A stretch of DNA of 64,000 bases from Vespula vulgaris (GCF_905475345.1 NC_066605.1:1402501-1466500), one strand, 5' to 3'; shown: positions 22,001-37,723, counted from the stretch's first letter. Notes: generated by a model from the letters alone, not told the origin. Made by a program: numbers and translations.

Positions 22001-25000
22001 ACGGAAATCATTATGGTTGGCCTTGTTACTATTAATTAAACGATTAGCAATCGCCTACGTCTACGCCTATGAATTTACGTAGAAATTTTCAATTTTTTTC
22101 TTTTCTTTTCCCATGTCAGTTTTAGCAAATAATTTTATTACCTATAGTTTAGTCGTATATGTATCTCGTTTCGTTTAATCGAGCACCTTGATTCAAATTT
22201 CCATGCGAATTTAATTCCGAACTTGGCGAAATTAAAAACCTAAGTCATTCGAGTATCTTTTCGTAAACGAAAAGATAAACGACTAAGCATTTCATATTAT
22301 TATTATTATTGTTTTTTTCTTTTTTATCTTTACGTTTAACTGTTTCTATCTATGTGTTTCGAACTTACGGAAAAAAAGTTGGAGAAATAGTTTTTTAGAA
22401 TCCGGAAATGTCGTGGGATTATGGAAACCATTGGACGTCGTTTTATAATTAGATCGGATGAGAAAGAAAAATCAGTGGGACTTAGTTTAACTCTTCTAAT
22501 GTTTCCACTCTCTCTCTCTCTCTTTCTCTTTCATGGTCTTTTTTTTTATTTCTTCTTTCTTTCTCTTCTTTCATAGTTATGCAATTTTCTTTTTTCTCTC
22601 TATTTTTTCTTACTTTTCTTTTTGCTATTTTAATCGAGAATAATTATAAATGTCGGCCTTGTATCGTATATCGAGATTGTTTTGCAATACTCCACAATCT
22701 ATGTCATTTCCGTGCATTCTATTCTTCGATGAAGGAATATTTACGATACAAGATGCCGTTCACGTTATCATTTAAAATTATAATTTAATTTATGATAGAT
22801 TATTTTTATTATAGAAGATAGTCTCGCGGTTATCGTTTATCGGCATATAGGGGAAAATATATATTTATATATATATTTTTTTTATTATAAAATCTTTTTA
22901 TACTTGTTCTTTTTTTGTTCGTTAAAAATATTGAGTCATTGATTTCTAAATAAATAATTATTTGATTGTAATCAAGTCTATATATATATTTTTTTTGTTT
23001 GTACTTCGAAATTTAGATTGATTCAGGACAGAAAGAGAAAGAGAGAAAGAGATTTTGAGATTATTTCTCTTCGAGATCACCATCAGTTGGGGAAGAGATA
23101 AATCAGACGATAAATCTTCGCACCCCTTTTAAACGTTGTCTTTCTATCTCACGTATGGCTTCCGAACGAACGTAAATCAAAGACACTTGTCAGGACGATT
23201 TCCGTCTTCTCCATCTTATTCGATGGCTTTATAAAATGTCAGAAAGAAAGAACGTTTAACGCAAAGACACGTTTGTCGCCTACGAAAATATATTTTCATT
23301 CGATACATGTGTATTTCGATGATGGGAATCGATCGTTCACGTACGAACAACGAACACGAATAATGATTGTAACGAGGAGGAACGAAAGACGTGGATCAAA
23401 TAACGAAAACGATCGTCAGGATCCTATGGTGTTTCTACGGTGTTTCTCTTTCTCTCTCTCTCTTTTTTCAGGATAATATATATATATGTGTGCGTGTGTG
23501 TGTGTGTGATTGATGTGTATTCATCTTTATGCACGTCGAATGACGCCATCAAGTATATATATATTGTTGCGTTTCAACCCCTTAGCTTCCTCTTAGCATA
23601 ATAAATTTCTTCAGTTTTTTACAATCTAACTACACTTTCTTCGTATCTTCTCGTTATTCTTAGACTAGTGAAGTAGAGATTTGTGCGTTACATGTTTATT
23701 TTACATGTTCTTTTTAATTGTTATACATGACGTGTATTGTTGATTAATCAAGAAAAGAGAAAAAATAGTATCTCTTAAAGAGATTAATGAGTATTTTGTC
23801 TAATATATTTAAATAGACGGACGTATTGTCTCCTCGTTAGCTGGCACGTCTTACTTTTTTTTTCTTTTTCTTTTTTCTTTTCTTTTTTTTTGTCGTCGTC
23901 TACTCTTTGCACTCTCGAGCACGCGTACGTTTCTTCTCGTCTTTCTTTCTCTCTCCTTCTCCTTTTTTTTTTCTTTTTCTTCTCATCTTTTCGTTCAGCT
24001 TCCGGTTAAGAGAAAGCCAAAAGAGAGAGAGAGAGAGAGAGAGGAGAGTCTCACATACAAAAAGTTTCTCTTCTGGCATGGTTCAGACCCTACACCTCGT
24101 CTTGAGCAGCTCGTCTGCCCCGCCCCACCCCCGCCTCTTCATTCTCGTTCTGAACGAAGCCTCTGGAATAATCGCTCGACACGGCGTTGCTAATATAAGA
24201 CGAAGAATATGATCCTGAAGCCTTGATAGCGCCAGGGGTTCCTTGCATTCCAACGTTTATTTTCTAAGAAGCGAATTGGATTTATGTTATCTGTGCGCTT
24301 ATTAAAAGTGTTTCAGATTTAAACACATTAATATTCGAATCTCTTTGATTTGTGATTTTCTTTTTTATTCTTCCTTCTTTTTTCTTTTTCTTGTTCAACA
24401 TTTAAATGTAAAATTAATTTTTTTTTAATCAAGTTTGATCAATTTCAAATATGCACAGTTAACTTCAGTTCAGTTTCAGTCAAAAGATAGGCAAGTATTA
24501 TTTTTATCCGTATTATTGGAGTTCTCCTTTTCGAAAAAGAAAAGTTTTCACGTTCTTTGTTCAGCCATGCATTAGGTTTTCAACACTCAGTAATGGAAAG
24601 ATAGGATTACTATGCGTAACAAACGCTCTTTTTCGTGCGTTAACGACGTTCGTTCGCGGTTTCAAATATCTTTTAGAACGACGTAGGAAGATAAACGGGT
24701 GACCGCTGAGAAGGTACAAACTCGAGCTTCTCTCTCTCCCTCTCTCTTTCTCTTTCTCATTATATACATAGTGGATCGTTTCAAAGGGTTACTGCCATCG
24801 CTATCTCGCTTGCAGCTACTTCTATCTTTGACGACTGTCATCGGTACTCTGCTTCGTCGGCAACGAAACAAAGTATCATATAACATTTGCCTTTATTTAG
24901 TTCAAGTATATCGTATCTAACACTCGAATCTTTTTTAGCGATAATATCAGTGATAATGATATAATACGTGATATCGGGATTCTTTTATTATATTATAAAA

Positions 25001-27780
25001 GTTCTAAGAATTGTTTGTAAGACGAGATCGATAATGCTGGCCTTATTTTTTTACCCTCTTTCTCCCCCCCCCCCTCTCTCTCGATGAAATAACTGACAGA
25101 AAGTGAATTTTATCGTTCTGATCCTTGAAAGGTCAATTAATTTATATATATATATAAATACCACCGGCATAGAATTTTCCTATCGGAATTTTTTTTTTTT
25201 TTTTGATCTAGTATCTAGTTGAGAGTTTATTGCGAAAGAAGGATATGAAGTAAACGAAGCTGATTAAAAGAGAAGGGAAAAAATCATAGAAAATGAAAAG
25301 TGCAGAGTAGTGGTAGAGTGGTGGCAGAGAAAGGATCTTCTACTATTTGCATTCCGTAGAATCACTCTTCTTTTTATTATTGACAACAGTTACGTATCTT
25401 CTCGTCTCAAGATTCAGTCGAGATCATCACGTTGTCTTCATCGTCGGCATCAATATCCTCATCCTCGTCATCGTCATCGTCAAAGTCGATGAGAACCGAA
25501 CACATTCGAAATGGATTTCTGCTTCTTCTTCTTCCGTTCTTACTTTCTCGACACTTTCCCGAACACTTGGAACAATGGAGCCACGAAAGCCTGGGAAGTC
25601 TAATTGTTGCCGAACGAACGAACGGAGACACAATTCGCACGCTCGCTTGGAAATTTTCTGCGACTGGTCGAAACTATACTTGTATACTTATACACAAGAA
25701 CGTAGTATATATCTACTACCAATACCATATACGTAGATGATAGGTATATTTAACGAGAGAACTTTTGCAGGGTTTTTCAAAGGCGACGAAGAGTCGCGGG
25801 GGGGTCGTGTGAGCAGCCCTCCCGCCCTCCTCCTCTTCTTTTTTTGTTCTCCTCTTTCTGAATCGTCGCACGACCCGGTTTACATAACTTCCAGGACGAT
25901 CTCTATATAGAGTTCTCTCTTGCCTAATCCCTCGCTTTCATCTCATCCCTATTATTTCTTTTTGCTTGAGAACGTGAAAAAAATTATTCTCTTAGATCCT
26001 TATTTGTATGATTCTTTCTTTTCTTTCTCTCTCTCTCTTTCTCAGCATCTAATAAAGTCGAGATATATCTTTTAAGTTGACAGCTAATTTATTTATCTTT
26101 TTATTTATGGTATGTATCTTCTTCTTCTTTCTTTTTTTTTTTTACTAATTACTAGTAACCATCGATAGTTCTTTCGATAAGTCTAATAATGTTTTAGATC
26201 GATGAAAAATATCTAGACTTTGATAAATATAAGTGATGTTGAACATTCTATTTCAAACCGTTGGCAGTAGGATATATTCGTAAATAAACTGCAACAACGA
26301 GAGATTCCTGATTCGTCTAAGGAGTAAAACTTGTCTTCCTCGATCATGAAGATGATTTGGAAAAGAGAAGGAAGAGAAGTAGATGAGGAACGGATCCATT
26401 TACGATGGAATGCAAACGAGCGCGAGCTATTAAATAATAGAAGAAAATGGAGTACACAATGCTGATCTCTTGGAACGAGTGGAGGCGGTTGTATCAGTGT
26501 AGAAATGCCAACGTGTGCACGTATGCATTATATGTTGCAATTGTAATTGCACTGCCAGTCAACGCTCTTTCGTTTCTTATTCGTTGACTAGTACGAAGAA
26601 GCTTGTGTTTTCCGGTTTCATGAACGCATTTAATTCTTAACTCTATCTTATCTTATCTTATTTATTTATTTGTTTGTTTGTTTGTTTGCTTGTTTAGATA
26701 TTTTTCAATTAAAAGTTCGTCCTCTCTTTTTAAGTCATGAGATTAATCTTTTTGTCTTTTCTTTCGTTTTGTCCTCGTTTGGAATAAAACTAATGATATG
26801 AATTAGAATAAAAATTAATGTAGCAGTATCGACGTAAAAGGATAACGATTTTATTATTTCGCAAATAGAGTCGAAATACCGTTGCAACGGTAGATCTAGA
26901 ATGAGGAGCACGTTTAATATCGACCTACTGTATTTGTCAACGTGTTGCATCGTCATAGTCATCGCATTAGGAAGTCAAGCAAATGTCAAAGTATCGGAAA
27001 TGTATAGATATTTTATTTTGTTCTTTTTTTTAATGATGCAAACGATCCAGGAACTTGTTTTATGTGAAGCAATTATCGAAAAATGTCAAGCATTATATAC
27101 ATATAAATTCCGTTAATTAAGATTAATTAATCAAAATCCGTTGAATAAATTTATTAACTGTTAATCGATATCTAGATTTTCGAAAGTACTGGGTAAATAA
27201 GGTCAAGAAAAGAGGATCGATCGATCGATCGATTTACTTAAAGATCCGTTCGTGGTAGATCTCTCTTTGATGAGAGGACCACACGGGAGATATAGTGTTC
27301 TCGGTTTCATTGAACGAAGTGGTCCAGTCGTCGCATGTTAGCAGTCATCAAAGTGGTTGACAATTGACACCGCTTTCCGGTCCTCCTTTCGCAAGTACAA
27401 AGAGGAAAAGGAAGGGACCGAGAAAAGGAGGAGGCAGCACGTGCCCACATGTTCACGTATCGCGTGCCCTCCTCTACGTGTTTCTTGTATAGTCTTCTTC
27501 TTCTTCTCCTTCTTTTCCTCCTGCTTCTCCTCCTCCTTCTCCTCCTCTTCTTTCTCCTCTTCATCCCTCGCAATATGTTCTTCCTTTTTCGATAGGGAAT
27601 ATAATACGATACTTCTCCTCCTTCTCCTTCTCTTTCTTTTACTGGAAAAAGCTTCCTTCCTGACGAGAAATCCTCCTCTTGTGTTCCTCTTTGCATTAGT
27701 TAAGGTCTTTTTCTTCAAGGACACACATGGCTTCTCGGCACGAGTCTCTCGAAAGCGAAAACTTTTTACTTTAACGCGTT

Positions 27781-27783
<3 letters not shown>

Positions 27784-27842
<59 letters not shown>
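27784..27842. repeat. (CT)n microsatellite
   Basis: An essentially uninterrupted run of about 29 CT dinucleotides, followed by a TTTTC-type pyrimidine run. It is one of the longest dinucleotide repeats in the window and is preceded by CTT/CTC triplet tracts (27490-27560). Confidence 0.9.
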
Positions 27843-27845
<3 letters not shown>

Positions 27846-28705
27846 CTTGTCTTTTCTTTTCTTTTCTTTCGATAGTTATTCACTAGACTCGACTCGACAC
27901 GACACGACACTACTATTAGTTACGCACGTTAAATTGATGACTCTCTTTCGTAATTTTTTTCTTTTTTCTTTAATTTTTCTTCTCTTTTATTTTTTCTACT
28001 TCACGCTAGATCGTCCCGTCGAGTTTATATCGTCAATTTTTTTGTACAGCAAAAATATGTTAATTTTTAGTACAATTGTTGAGTCGGTGTCGGATATTCT
28101 AAAAGATTTTCTCACGAATTAATTAAATGACACGAACGAAGTAAACAAACGTGAATTATATAACTAAATTAGTTAAACATCGATCATATGCATGATAACT
28201 ACTCGTCAAATTGGATTAAGTGTTTCTGTAGGAAGATTATTATCGTCGTTAGTGACGTTGATTAATATATAATGACGATCTTGGAAAATTTATCTTCTTT
28301 GTTCTTTTCTTTCTTTCCTTTTTTTTTTCTTCATTCGATTTTCTTATGACGATTATAATGATTAGATATGTTTCTATTATCGAACGAAGTTATCTATGAT
28401 ACGGTAGTGAATTAGTAGAGGTCGGTGACAGAACATAGCAGGTCCATATAATTGGTCCTTCCTCTGTTGCTGATTGTTTTAAACGAGAACAACTCGAGCA
28501 ACTTTAAGTCCCCTGTTACCACCAACACGCGCGCGCGATTATTAGCGGCACACAGAGCGACCGTGCGTGGAACGCTCGCATCCGGTTTCTCCGCTATAAC
28601 AATGCGTACGATGCCGACATTTTGCTTCCATCCCGTCGATTATATACATACAATTCTAATCTCTCGTAGAAACGATACCGCTTGGTGCTTATTCTTTTTT
28701 GCTCA

Positions 28706-28737
<32 letters not shown>

Positions 28738-31213
28738 TGAGGGAGAACTTTTGTGAAAGAAAACTAATCAGAATTTTCATCATAATATTTTTCAAAATCT
28801 TTTAGAGATTTCAAGTGGCTAGGGTCAAAGATCCGAAAAAGGATTGAATTTCGTTTGTTGTGTCTCAATGGTAGAAGAAAACATTTTTGTTTTATTTATT
28901 TTTGTGTCTAGACAAGATACGTGATTCCACGTGATGCCTATTTACAGCTGTCGTACAAGCCGTAACTTACGACCCACTTGAAACGTTCAGAGCTTGTAAG
29001 CTTCTGGACATCTTGTATTTAAGACGTACCTATCTGTATATGTATATATATACATACATACATACATGTGACACGCGTGCCGAGAGTTCTATTAAAGCCT
29101 CTCGAATACGAGATCTTTTTAAGTATGTACACGACGAGGAAATGTTATAGTAATCGTAGGTTATGGTTTTACGCGAATCGTTTGATTTCATTTCTTTGAT
29201 AGATTTTGGAGAAGGGAGTTTGGGGATTTTATTGAAAATCTTTTTTTATTTAAAAATCCATGAAGATTCTTTCGAATTTGTAGGGCACTATGGTACGGTA
29301 TGCACAAGTTCTACAATTTTTTTTTTATTTTTTTTTATTTTATTTTTTTTTTTTGATCATTCTTTTCTTTTTATTTCGGTCTTGCACCGTGAAATAAATT
29401 TGAGAGAGTCACGAAAGAAGATTAAATCCAAGACGGTCACCGTATATACATGCAAGATTACACGTACTTCATCGTTCTCTTTTTTCTTTTTTTTCACGTT
29501 TCTTTCTTTCCTTTTTTTTTTTTTCGTCGACTTCTTTTTATGGTTTCGTCGGGGCACGTCACGGCAGGGCGAGCGCAAAATCGCCCTTGTTCTCGGTCGA
29601 CGGCACCCAGGAATCGTCGGAGGACGCACACCTGACTGCGGACGTCGTAAGCGAGGCCGATAAGGTCTCGGCAAGGGCAGTTTATCTCAGTATGTAATAA
29701 AGGGGAAGGGTACTATATACTAACGCAGTGCTTGCATGAATAATTCAAAAGAAGACAACGAAGGTAGCCAACCGAAACGAAAACAATTGGTTGCATAAAA
29801 TATCAAAGTCTGAATTCTTCTTTTTTGTTTGTTTTTTTTCTTTTCGTTAAAATAACTTAATTAATTAATTAGTTAATTAATTAATTAAATTATGAATTAA
29901 TGAACATTGTTTTTCTTTTCCTTTTTTTCCTTCAGTGAATCTCTTCTACCAACTAATCCGACGATATATTATCCACCGCTTATAGGTGGAAAATAAAATG
30001 GACGTCATCTTGGTTCGCCGCTGTTATGTCTCATTTAACCCGTCCTCTTAACTTCACTTGACCAAGTGTCAATAAGTCGCGAGGCTACAACGAGACCAAA
30101 AAATTCATCCTCCACGGACAGAAGAAAAGCTCGATCGTGTTTCTTCTTCGTCATCTTATTCGGTGATCGAGATAATTCCGTTTTTAACCTCTTGATCGGC
30201 TACAACGAAACGTCGTGATATTAAGTCGTGCAGAATTTTGACGAAAACCGATTCCTCTGTTTATGCTGTTTTATGTAAGTACTCGCGTATAACAACGAGT
30301 ATTTCTTTGAAGGCACATGATTCACCTCGTTCGTCAGTTCCTTTCGAATTATCCTTTTAATCATCTCTTTTAAACGACTCACGATAGACAAAGAAAGGTC
30401 ATTATTCCTTCGTTGCGAATGACGTGTGCGAGATAGGAAATTTTTTGTCGTACGAAACAATAGAGATGAAAATTGATTTTACGCAATATTCTTAGATACT
30501 TGGGTCGTAGAAAAAAAAAATCATCAACATCAGCATCATCAACATCGAACAACGTTATCGGTTTATTAGGCAAGATTCTATTATTATACTCGTAAGAGTG
30601 GGTGCTTGTCCTACGCAGGTGCATTACTGCACCTGCACTTTCGATCGTAAATACTAATGCCTATGTATAGTCTGTCGAACCCTTCTTTCTCTCTAGAAGA
30701 GTTAGCCCTATTTTTAGGTTTAAGGTTTTCCCTCGTCGAATTTACCATCATAGCAATAATAAGTTTCTCCATACGAGTTTGGAGTTCATTGCACCGGAAG
30801 TATCCTGGTAGGGAACGTTAACTCTTTCATCGGAACACTCGAATTTGAAACTCTGAACAAGAATCGTTTATCTTGTATGATCATTCATCGTTCAGTTTGT
30901 TCCCATTTCTGAAGTACCAGAGTAGATTTGTTCTCTTTATCTCTATCTGTCTATCTCCTTTTCTCTCTCTCTCTCTCTTTCTTTCTCTCTGTCTATATCT
31001 CTTTTTCTCTTCTTTCTCACTCGAACATTAGTCGAGAGAGAAAGTTGTATGATCGAGACACCCGTTAGATTGCAGTCCGAAAGAGATACGCCTTGGTGCT
31101 GGCGCCGTGTCTATCATTACGTTGTTTAACTCATAATACATCGTAACACGTACGCTACCGAGTCTTCTCGTGTATTACGAGCGTTTACGCGTTTCAACGG
31201 GCCATGCATACAT

Positions 31214-31217
<4 letters not shown>

Positions 31218-31284
<67 letters not shown>
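31218..31284. repeat. Adjacent (TA)n and (GA)n microsatellites
   Basis: A (TA)n run of about 19 units passes directly into a (GA)n run of about 14 units, a compound dinucleotide repeat likely to be highly polymorphic. Confidence 0.9.
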
Positions 31285-31288
<4 letters not shown>

Positions 31289-31593
31289 ATTATATAGTGG
31301 GAGAAAGAAGCGTGAACACCGACATGGTACACTGACCGTTCTCACACGATATCACAGCGTATGCTATGTATGTACATATGTCTAATACTTTAACGAAGAT
31401 CGTCGACATAATGAATACAACCACTGTCTATCTGTCTCCTCTTATGCATTTACTTTTTTTTCTTATTTTATTGCTTACGAACGTCTGTGTATCTCCATAT
31501 ATTTCATATATATATATATATATAATCATTCATATTCATATTCATGTCTATGCACGTCTCCGTATAGATTCATATATATTTCACATACGTGGG

Positions 31594-31596
<3 letters not shown>

Positions 31597-31651
<55 letters not shown>
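31597..31651. repeat. (AT)n microsatellite
   Basis: About 27 uninterrupted AT dinucleotides, self-complementary and so capable of cruciform extrusion. Confidence 0.9.
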
Positions 31652-31654
<3 letters not shown>

Positions 31655-33184
31655 GAAATTATTTATTTGACAGTATTGAGCAAAATAATTTTGTTGATAT
31701 CAAACGTGTGGTTGTATCGAAGACGAGGGTTGGTTTCATTACCCCATTGAATTTTCCCTATTCAATTTGATAAACTTCAATTAAAATGTTTTTTCAGATT
31801 TCATTCGTAACGTTTAATTAAATTTTTAAAAGATATACTTTCCAATAAGATCTAAAGTCTAATATAAAAACGACTACGGTATTCTTTTTTCCACATTTTT
31901 TTATCTATACAAAATTAGAAACGTCATATCAATTTTCATATAAAATGAATTGTTCGACGATCGACGTGTTGATACTTTTCTTATCCTTTTCTGTTTTTTC
32001 ACGTTTTATCTGTAAGTTCTTTGCTCTTGAAGAAGATATTTGAAAAAAAAAATTGTGGTACGAGAAGATTCGACGATCAGGATATGTCTATCGTTTATCC
32101 ACATGAATCCCTTCCGGTCAACCCACTTTAGGACGAAATGCGATTGCATCGAAGCGAATGAACAGCAGCCGTCGTGTATTTGGTACAGAGGACACGGATC
32201 GAACTTCCGGCTGTCTCGAACCCTTCGTTCTTTCTCTATCTTCCATCCGGTCAGCCTTTGAACGGGCAGAGACACAATATTCTATGGATCAACGGGTCAT
32301 ACCCTATTAAGCTCGATCCCGCGTATGTAATAGTAGGTACGACCCTTTACTTACGCTTCCTCGTCGTAGATTTAGGACGAGCGGGGGTGTCTCCGACCTT
32401 GAAAGTCTCCAACAGGAAACAGATACAACGATTGAGTGTTCGATGTAAACATTGATGTAGGATAACTGGATTTTTATTGCTCGACGATCATTCTAATAAT
32501 CTTTCGTCATAATATTTCGCGACAAATACGAGCTCAGGTGAAATTTATGAAAACGTGTAGGTGTGGTTTACGCGCGAGACGTTATTATGATTATAATTTA
32601 TAAAAGTTGCTTTTTAGCCCTATAAGAGTAAACTCGGTTATCACACAACGGACGTATACTTGAACGCTGAGTTCATTGATATCGAGAAGAGATAGAATGA
32701 GACGCGAGGAAACGATGTAGAAAGAGAAAAAGAGAGAGAGAGAGAAAGAGAAAGGAGAGGGAGAGGTGGAGTCATCGTAAAAGAAAGAGTCAATGGGACC
32801 ACTGTATGCCAGATGGTCGGACCAGTCCTCTAGATATTATACCGTCGGACCATCCACCATTTACTCGCTATTTCTTAATGACAAGAAAAGATTCGTTTCA
32901 CTGGTGCATCGTAACTTTTCGATAGAATAGGTAGTATCGAACAAGATCGAATAGATAAGAAAATAAATTAAAGGGATGTATCGTCCACTTTCATTTTTCG
33001 TCGAATTTCTATTGAAAAATCGTTTAGGAAATTTTGGTATATTTCTTGGATGTGGAATTTGAAAGAGTCCCTTAACGGTACAAGTGGATTTTCTTGCTTC
33101 TTAGAATAAAAACCGGGAGACATCTCTCGCAGTAGCAGGTAACGTTGAGAATCGAAAGCAGAATAGAAAACGTTGGGTGATCCT

Positions 33185-33186
<2 letters not shown>

Positions 33187-33254
<68 letters not shown>

Positions 33255-33258
33255 GAGA
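33187..33258. repeat. (GA)n microsatellite
   Basis: A long GA run with a single GGG interruption near its right end, purine-only on the plus strand. Confidence 0.9.
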
Positions 33259-36103
33259 CCAAGGAAGAAACGAGATGATTAATTCCTGCGGTCGAGCGAG
33301 TAACGCGAGACTCTCTAGGATCTTTCTTAGAGACGGAAAGTTTTTATCTCGTTGTGGCTAACTTGTCTTGGGGTACCTACCTACACGTTAACTCGCGAAC
33401 AGGTTACGTACTTATTATTATTATCATTATTATTATTATTCCTGATACGTGAGCGGGCAGATGAGCCAGGAAATTTTCTTTTCTAGATTTCCGTATCGTC
33501 GTCATACTTGAACGTGATGATTCATGGTTGAAAGAGTACCACCATTGTGTATTGTTAAAGTTAAATTCTGATCGAGATGATCGAAGGAGGAGAACTAACT
33601 GGATCGTGGATGAAGGGACTGCTTTGATCAATTCCTTGACAATTATTTGATTCCATCGAACTCGTAGACCGGATCGCTCGAGAATCGATGTCTTTGTACT
33701 CTCTTCTGGGATCGGAAGTGGCACCAAGGAAACGTGCCGTCTAACTTTATTCTCCTTTTTCTTTTCTTATTTGACCGCACAAGAGAGAGAGAGTCGAGAG
33801 GGGAGGGACGTGGAGGGCTAGGGAGGTTTGGCCCTTGAGCATTGTACAGTCAGGATCTCTCAAGGTATCATTATTCGAACCCCATCCAACAAACTGAGAG
33901 AAAGAGAGAGACAGAGAGCCTCGAGCTCCGTAAAGCCATACGCCAAGAATGTTAAGTGTCGCAATCGTTCATTGTTCGGCGTTGCACGAAGGAGAAGCTC
34001 GGCCATCTGCAGGGAACCGGGAACTCGCCGCAATTCTTCTCTCCCTAACCCTTTTTTTATATTTTTGTTTTTTGTTTTGTTTTGTTTTGTTTTGTCTTGT
34101 TTTGTTTTGCTTTTTCTCTTTCTCTTTTTCTTTCTCTTTTTTTTTTTTGGTTCTTGCGCCAGATGTTCGATTCGTAGGGAACAGAAGCTTCGATAGAAAG
34201 AATGGGTCATTCGTAAATATAGTGCAAAAGGGAAAACAATGAGTTTTAGGTATTAATTTCTAAAGTCCGTTCGATTTCACTTTTGACTTTTGTTGGAAAG
34301 ATTAGGCTAGGTTATTGTTCGATTTAAACGATTGATTCGTTCTTTTTGTTCTCTTTTCTTTCTTCTTTTTTTTTTTTTTTTAGAGGTTTGTTCGAGGATA
34401 CTCGCAGAATCTTTACGAGCATCTTGATATTCGTGCTTTAGGATATTGAACGAAAGGATTCTTAGAATGCAATTTCCTACTGATTTTTAATATCCATTGG
34501 ATTCCGTTTACTGGATCTTTGTTAGCAAAAAAAGAAAGAGAAGAAGAGTTCAGGTGGTCTTTTTTTTAAGGATACTCGTACGAAATGTTTCTAGTTTCTC
34601 GGTATGTTTGTTCTCAAGGACGTTAAATGTGAGATTCTTAGAATGCAATTTGTCGTCCTACTCAGTGACACCATTGCCATCTCTACTGCGAACTTTCGCA
34701 GTGACATAAGCCGATTTGGCGCCTGACTATTAAACACCACGATGTGTCCTACGTACTTATGTACGTACGTATGTATGTATACACATTGCGAATGCATTAG
34801 CACGTGCTCGCAATGTGAACATCGTAATCTCATACAGAGAGTCGATGGATCGAGGAAAAGCATCATCTAAATATAATCATTACTTCTAAGAATCTCTCGT
34901 ACTTATCTTGAATGAGAATTCATAAATTCCAACGATAAAAACGAAAAGGAACGGACGTATATGGAGTTTGTCGAGTAAAATGATAAAGAGAAGAGAAGAA
35001 AAAGAGACAAAAAGAGAGAAAAAGAATTTGGAGGATGATTTGAATTTGGTTGTTCGCTTGAGATTGAAACGAGGTAGATCAAGGATAGATGGAGATAAAG
35101 AAAGAAAATTTATTGATTCATCCGGGATCAACCGGTTAGTGAGAATTCCCCGTACCAATACTCGCAACAACACTTTCCCGTATTGCAACGGACGGACCAC
35201 GTGCGGACTTATGCTTTCACCTCGTGCTACACACGACCAATCCCCCAACGACATTCATGCTCGAGGAATTCAAGTAATCTCTACGAATCGACCTGAAGTT
35301 TGATCGATCGATCGATTAATTGTTAATCGATTGATTTTTAAAAGTAGTTATTACGAAACTTGTGGGACTATTAGGAAACGAGGATTATATGGCATACGAA
35401 TGGCATTTGAATCTATTCAACGCGTTAAATCTATGCATTTAAACTCGTCCTAAATTAAAATCCAAGATGCATTCAAGAGCCGATCATTCGTCTTAGCCTC
35501 GAGCACAATTTCAAGCTCGATGATGAATTAAACGCACGTTATTAAGCCGGTCTCGCGAAGTTCATCCGAGCAAAACCTCCGACTATTATATCTCTTGAAC
35601 GTACTTGGAAGGTAAACGAGGAATCGTCGAGCGTTACGTAATAAACGATTACGCGGCCGTTAGTTAAGCAACGAATTCCGGTTTGCAGTTACTTCTCAAA
35701 TCAAGGATGTAACGTTGTTTCATTCTTCTCGCGCGCGCGGTCTGTGTGTGCGAAAGAGTGTATGGTATCGACCATTTCAATCGGTTGGAATTATCACCAG
35801 CTGACCTTGGCCAAGAAACGTTCTTCGTGGCAGAATGTTACGAGACAAGGTTGAAGTTGCAATCTTTCGATCCATCGACCGATCGAAATTTTCAATGGGA
35901 ATTACCTGAACGCTATTCAGACGCCCATTAGATTTGAAAAAGTTGATTGAATTTCTTTTTCCTATCTCTTTTCTTTTTTCATCTTATTTTTTTCTTTTAT
36001 TAATACCTTCCAATAAATCGCGAAAGATTTTACATTGAAAATAAGAGGAATAGAGTGTTGGAATTTCAATCAAGTATCCATGAATGGCGCGAAGATCGAG
36101 AGA

Positions 36104-36144
<41 letters not shown>

Positions 36145-37723
36145 GTACTATTCCCATTAGTTTTCTTATTTATCGTACCGACAATAACGCGTACGTCGCG
36201 ACGTACGTACGTTATTATCATCGCAAGCAATAAACTCGTTATTATCAATGTTTCAACTATTCACAGGGGCGTTTGAATTAATGAAATATCGAACTTAAAG
36301 AGTTCATTCTTTTTTCGTGTTACGTCACATACATCTCATTGCGGATCATTCTCGTCACGCCTGGATACGATTCGTTTATCATCAACGGAGGACTTCAGTT
36401 TTGACGAATAAATTCTTTTTCCCTTTTTCCTTTCTTCCTTTTTTCTCTTTCTTTTTCTTTTCTTTTTTTTGTTTTTATTTTTATTCACTTTTCTTTTTCT
36501 TTTTTTTTTAATTGACTCGACGACCTAACTCCGTTTTTTTTTTTTTTTACTTCGAACGATAGGCGAGGGCTCTCCTCTTCTCTAGGTTTCGTGGAAAAAC
36601 GGGTAAACGGCATAGATAAGGGAGAACAGAGATAACGGCGAGACAGTGAGGATGCAGATAAACCGGGAAGAAGACCATTTTACGATTTTATTTATTTCAA
36701 ATGGCGTTGCGACCGAACGGGGTTCTTTATCGCGACGGAAGCCAAAGCCCCAAGCTAATTCTCGGTACTAATTGGACGTAACGAGACGACATCGTAGAAA
36801 GGTTCGTGACCGTGTCGATCGAATCAAATCGAATCGGATCGGATCGGATCGATTTCGTCGATCTTTCAAAATCGAGAACAAAATCTGGATTATTTCTTCT
36901 TCTTTTTTTTTGTTTTCTTCTTTTTTCTTTTTCGTTTTTTTTTCTCTTTTCCTCGAATATTTATTCGATGGAAAAAGATCTCTCAGGATGTTTTAGATCT
37001 CTTTCTTTCTCTTTCTCCTTTCTATACCGTGAAAACATGTTTACTTAAGCTCTTTCACTCTTTTAAGAATCACAAGCTGAGAGTTCATTTTTGTAAGAGA
37101 GTCGAATGAACGAAAGAGAACGAGGAGTCCCTCTTCGGTCGACTTATAATAAACCTATAATTATTCGTGAAAGAACGTGCTAAGGGTCGTTCAGTATTCC
37201 TTAAATAGATTATCATAAGATGCTTACATATGCAATTGCCCGATAACGTCATTAATTTTTCATTAATTAATATTATAATGTGTAATCGTGTATCCTTATA
37301 TAGATATATTTGTTCGGTTATAAATATTTCCTTTGAAATTCTTTAAATAGATTAAGTTGATTCTTGTTAATTAATTATCGTTAATGAATATTATTAACGT
37401 TTTATCGAATTTCATAATCGATATCGACTTAACAAAAGTATCGCAATTTAATATTCCACATGATGAGGGAAGTATCCTTGGTTCTGGGCAAGGACCTCCG
37501 GATGAGTCGTATCCTGATTACAGGCCATTGTGATCCACGCTACAAGAACCTTTCATGTTGGAAAAAAGAGAGAGAGAAAGAGAGAAAACCTTGACGAGAT
37601 CGCTCGTATAGTAGCTAGCCATGATGCGGGCTAGACACCCAGCACGTGATAATTAACACGGTCGACGATTTATCATGTCCACCCTCTACTTTCGCTTCCT
37701 GGTATGTACATGGATGAAGAAAT

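Noticed and set aside
27307..27910. Frames of 129-190 aa rich in Arg/Lys/Glu or Phe/Ser/Leu
   Set aside because: Microsatellite translation (CT/GA and CTT/CTC tracts), with no domain and no splice support.
37460..37520. C/D snoRNA-like boxes (ATGATGA ... CTGA)
   Set aside because: The terminal stem is weak and the internal C'/D' boxes are poor. Such short boxes are expected by chance.
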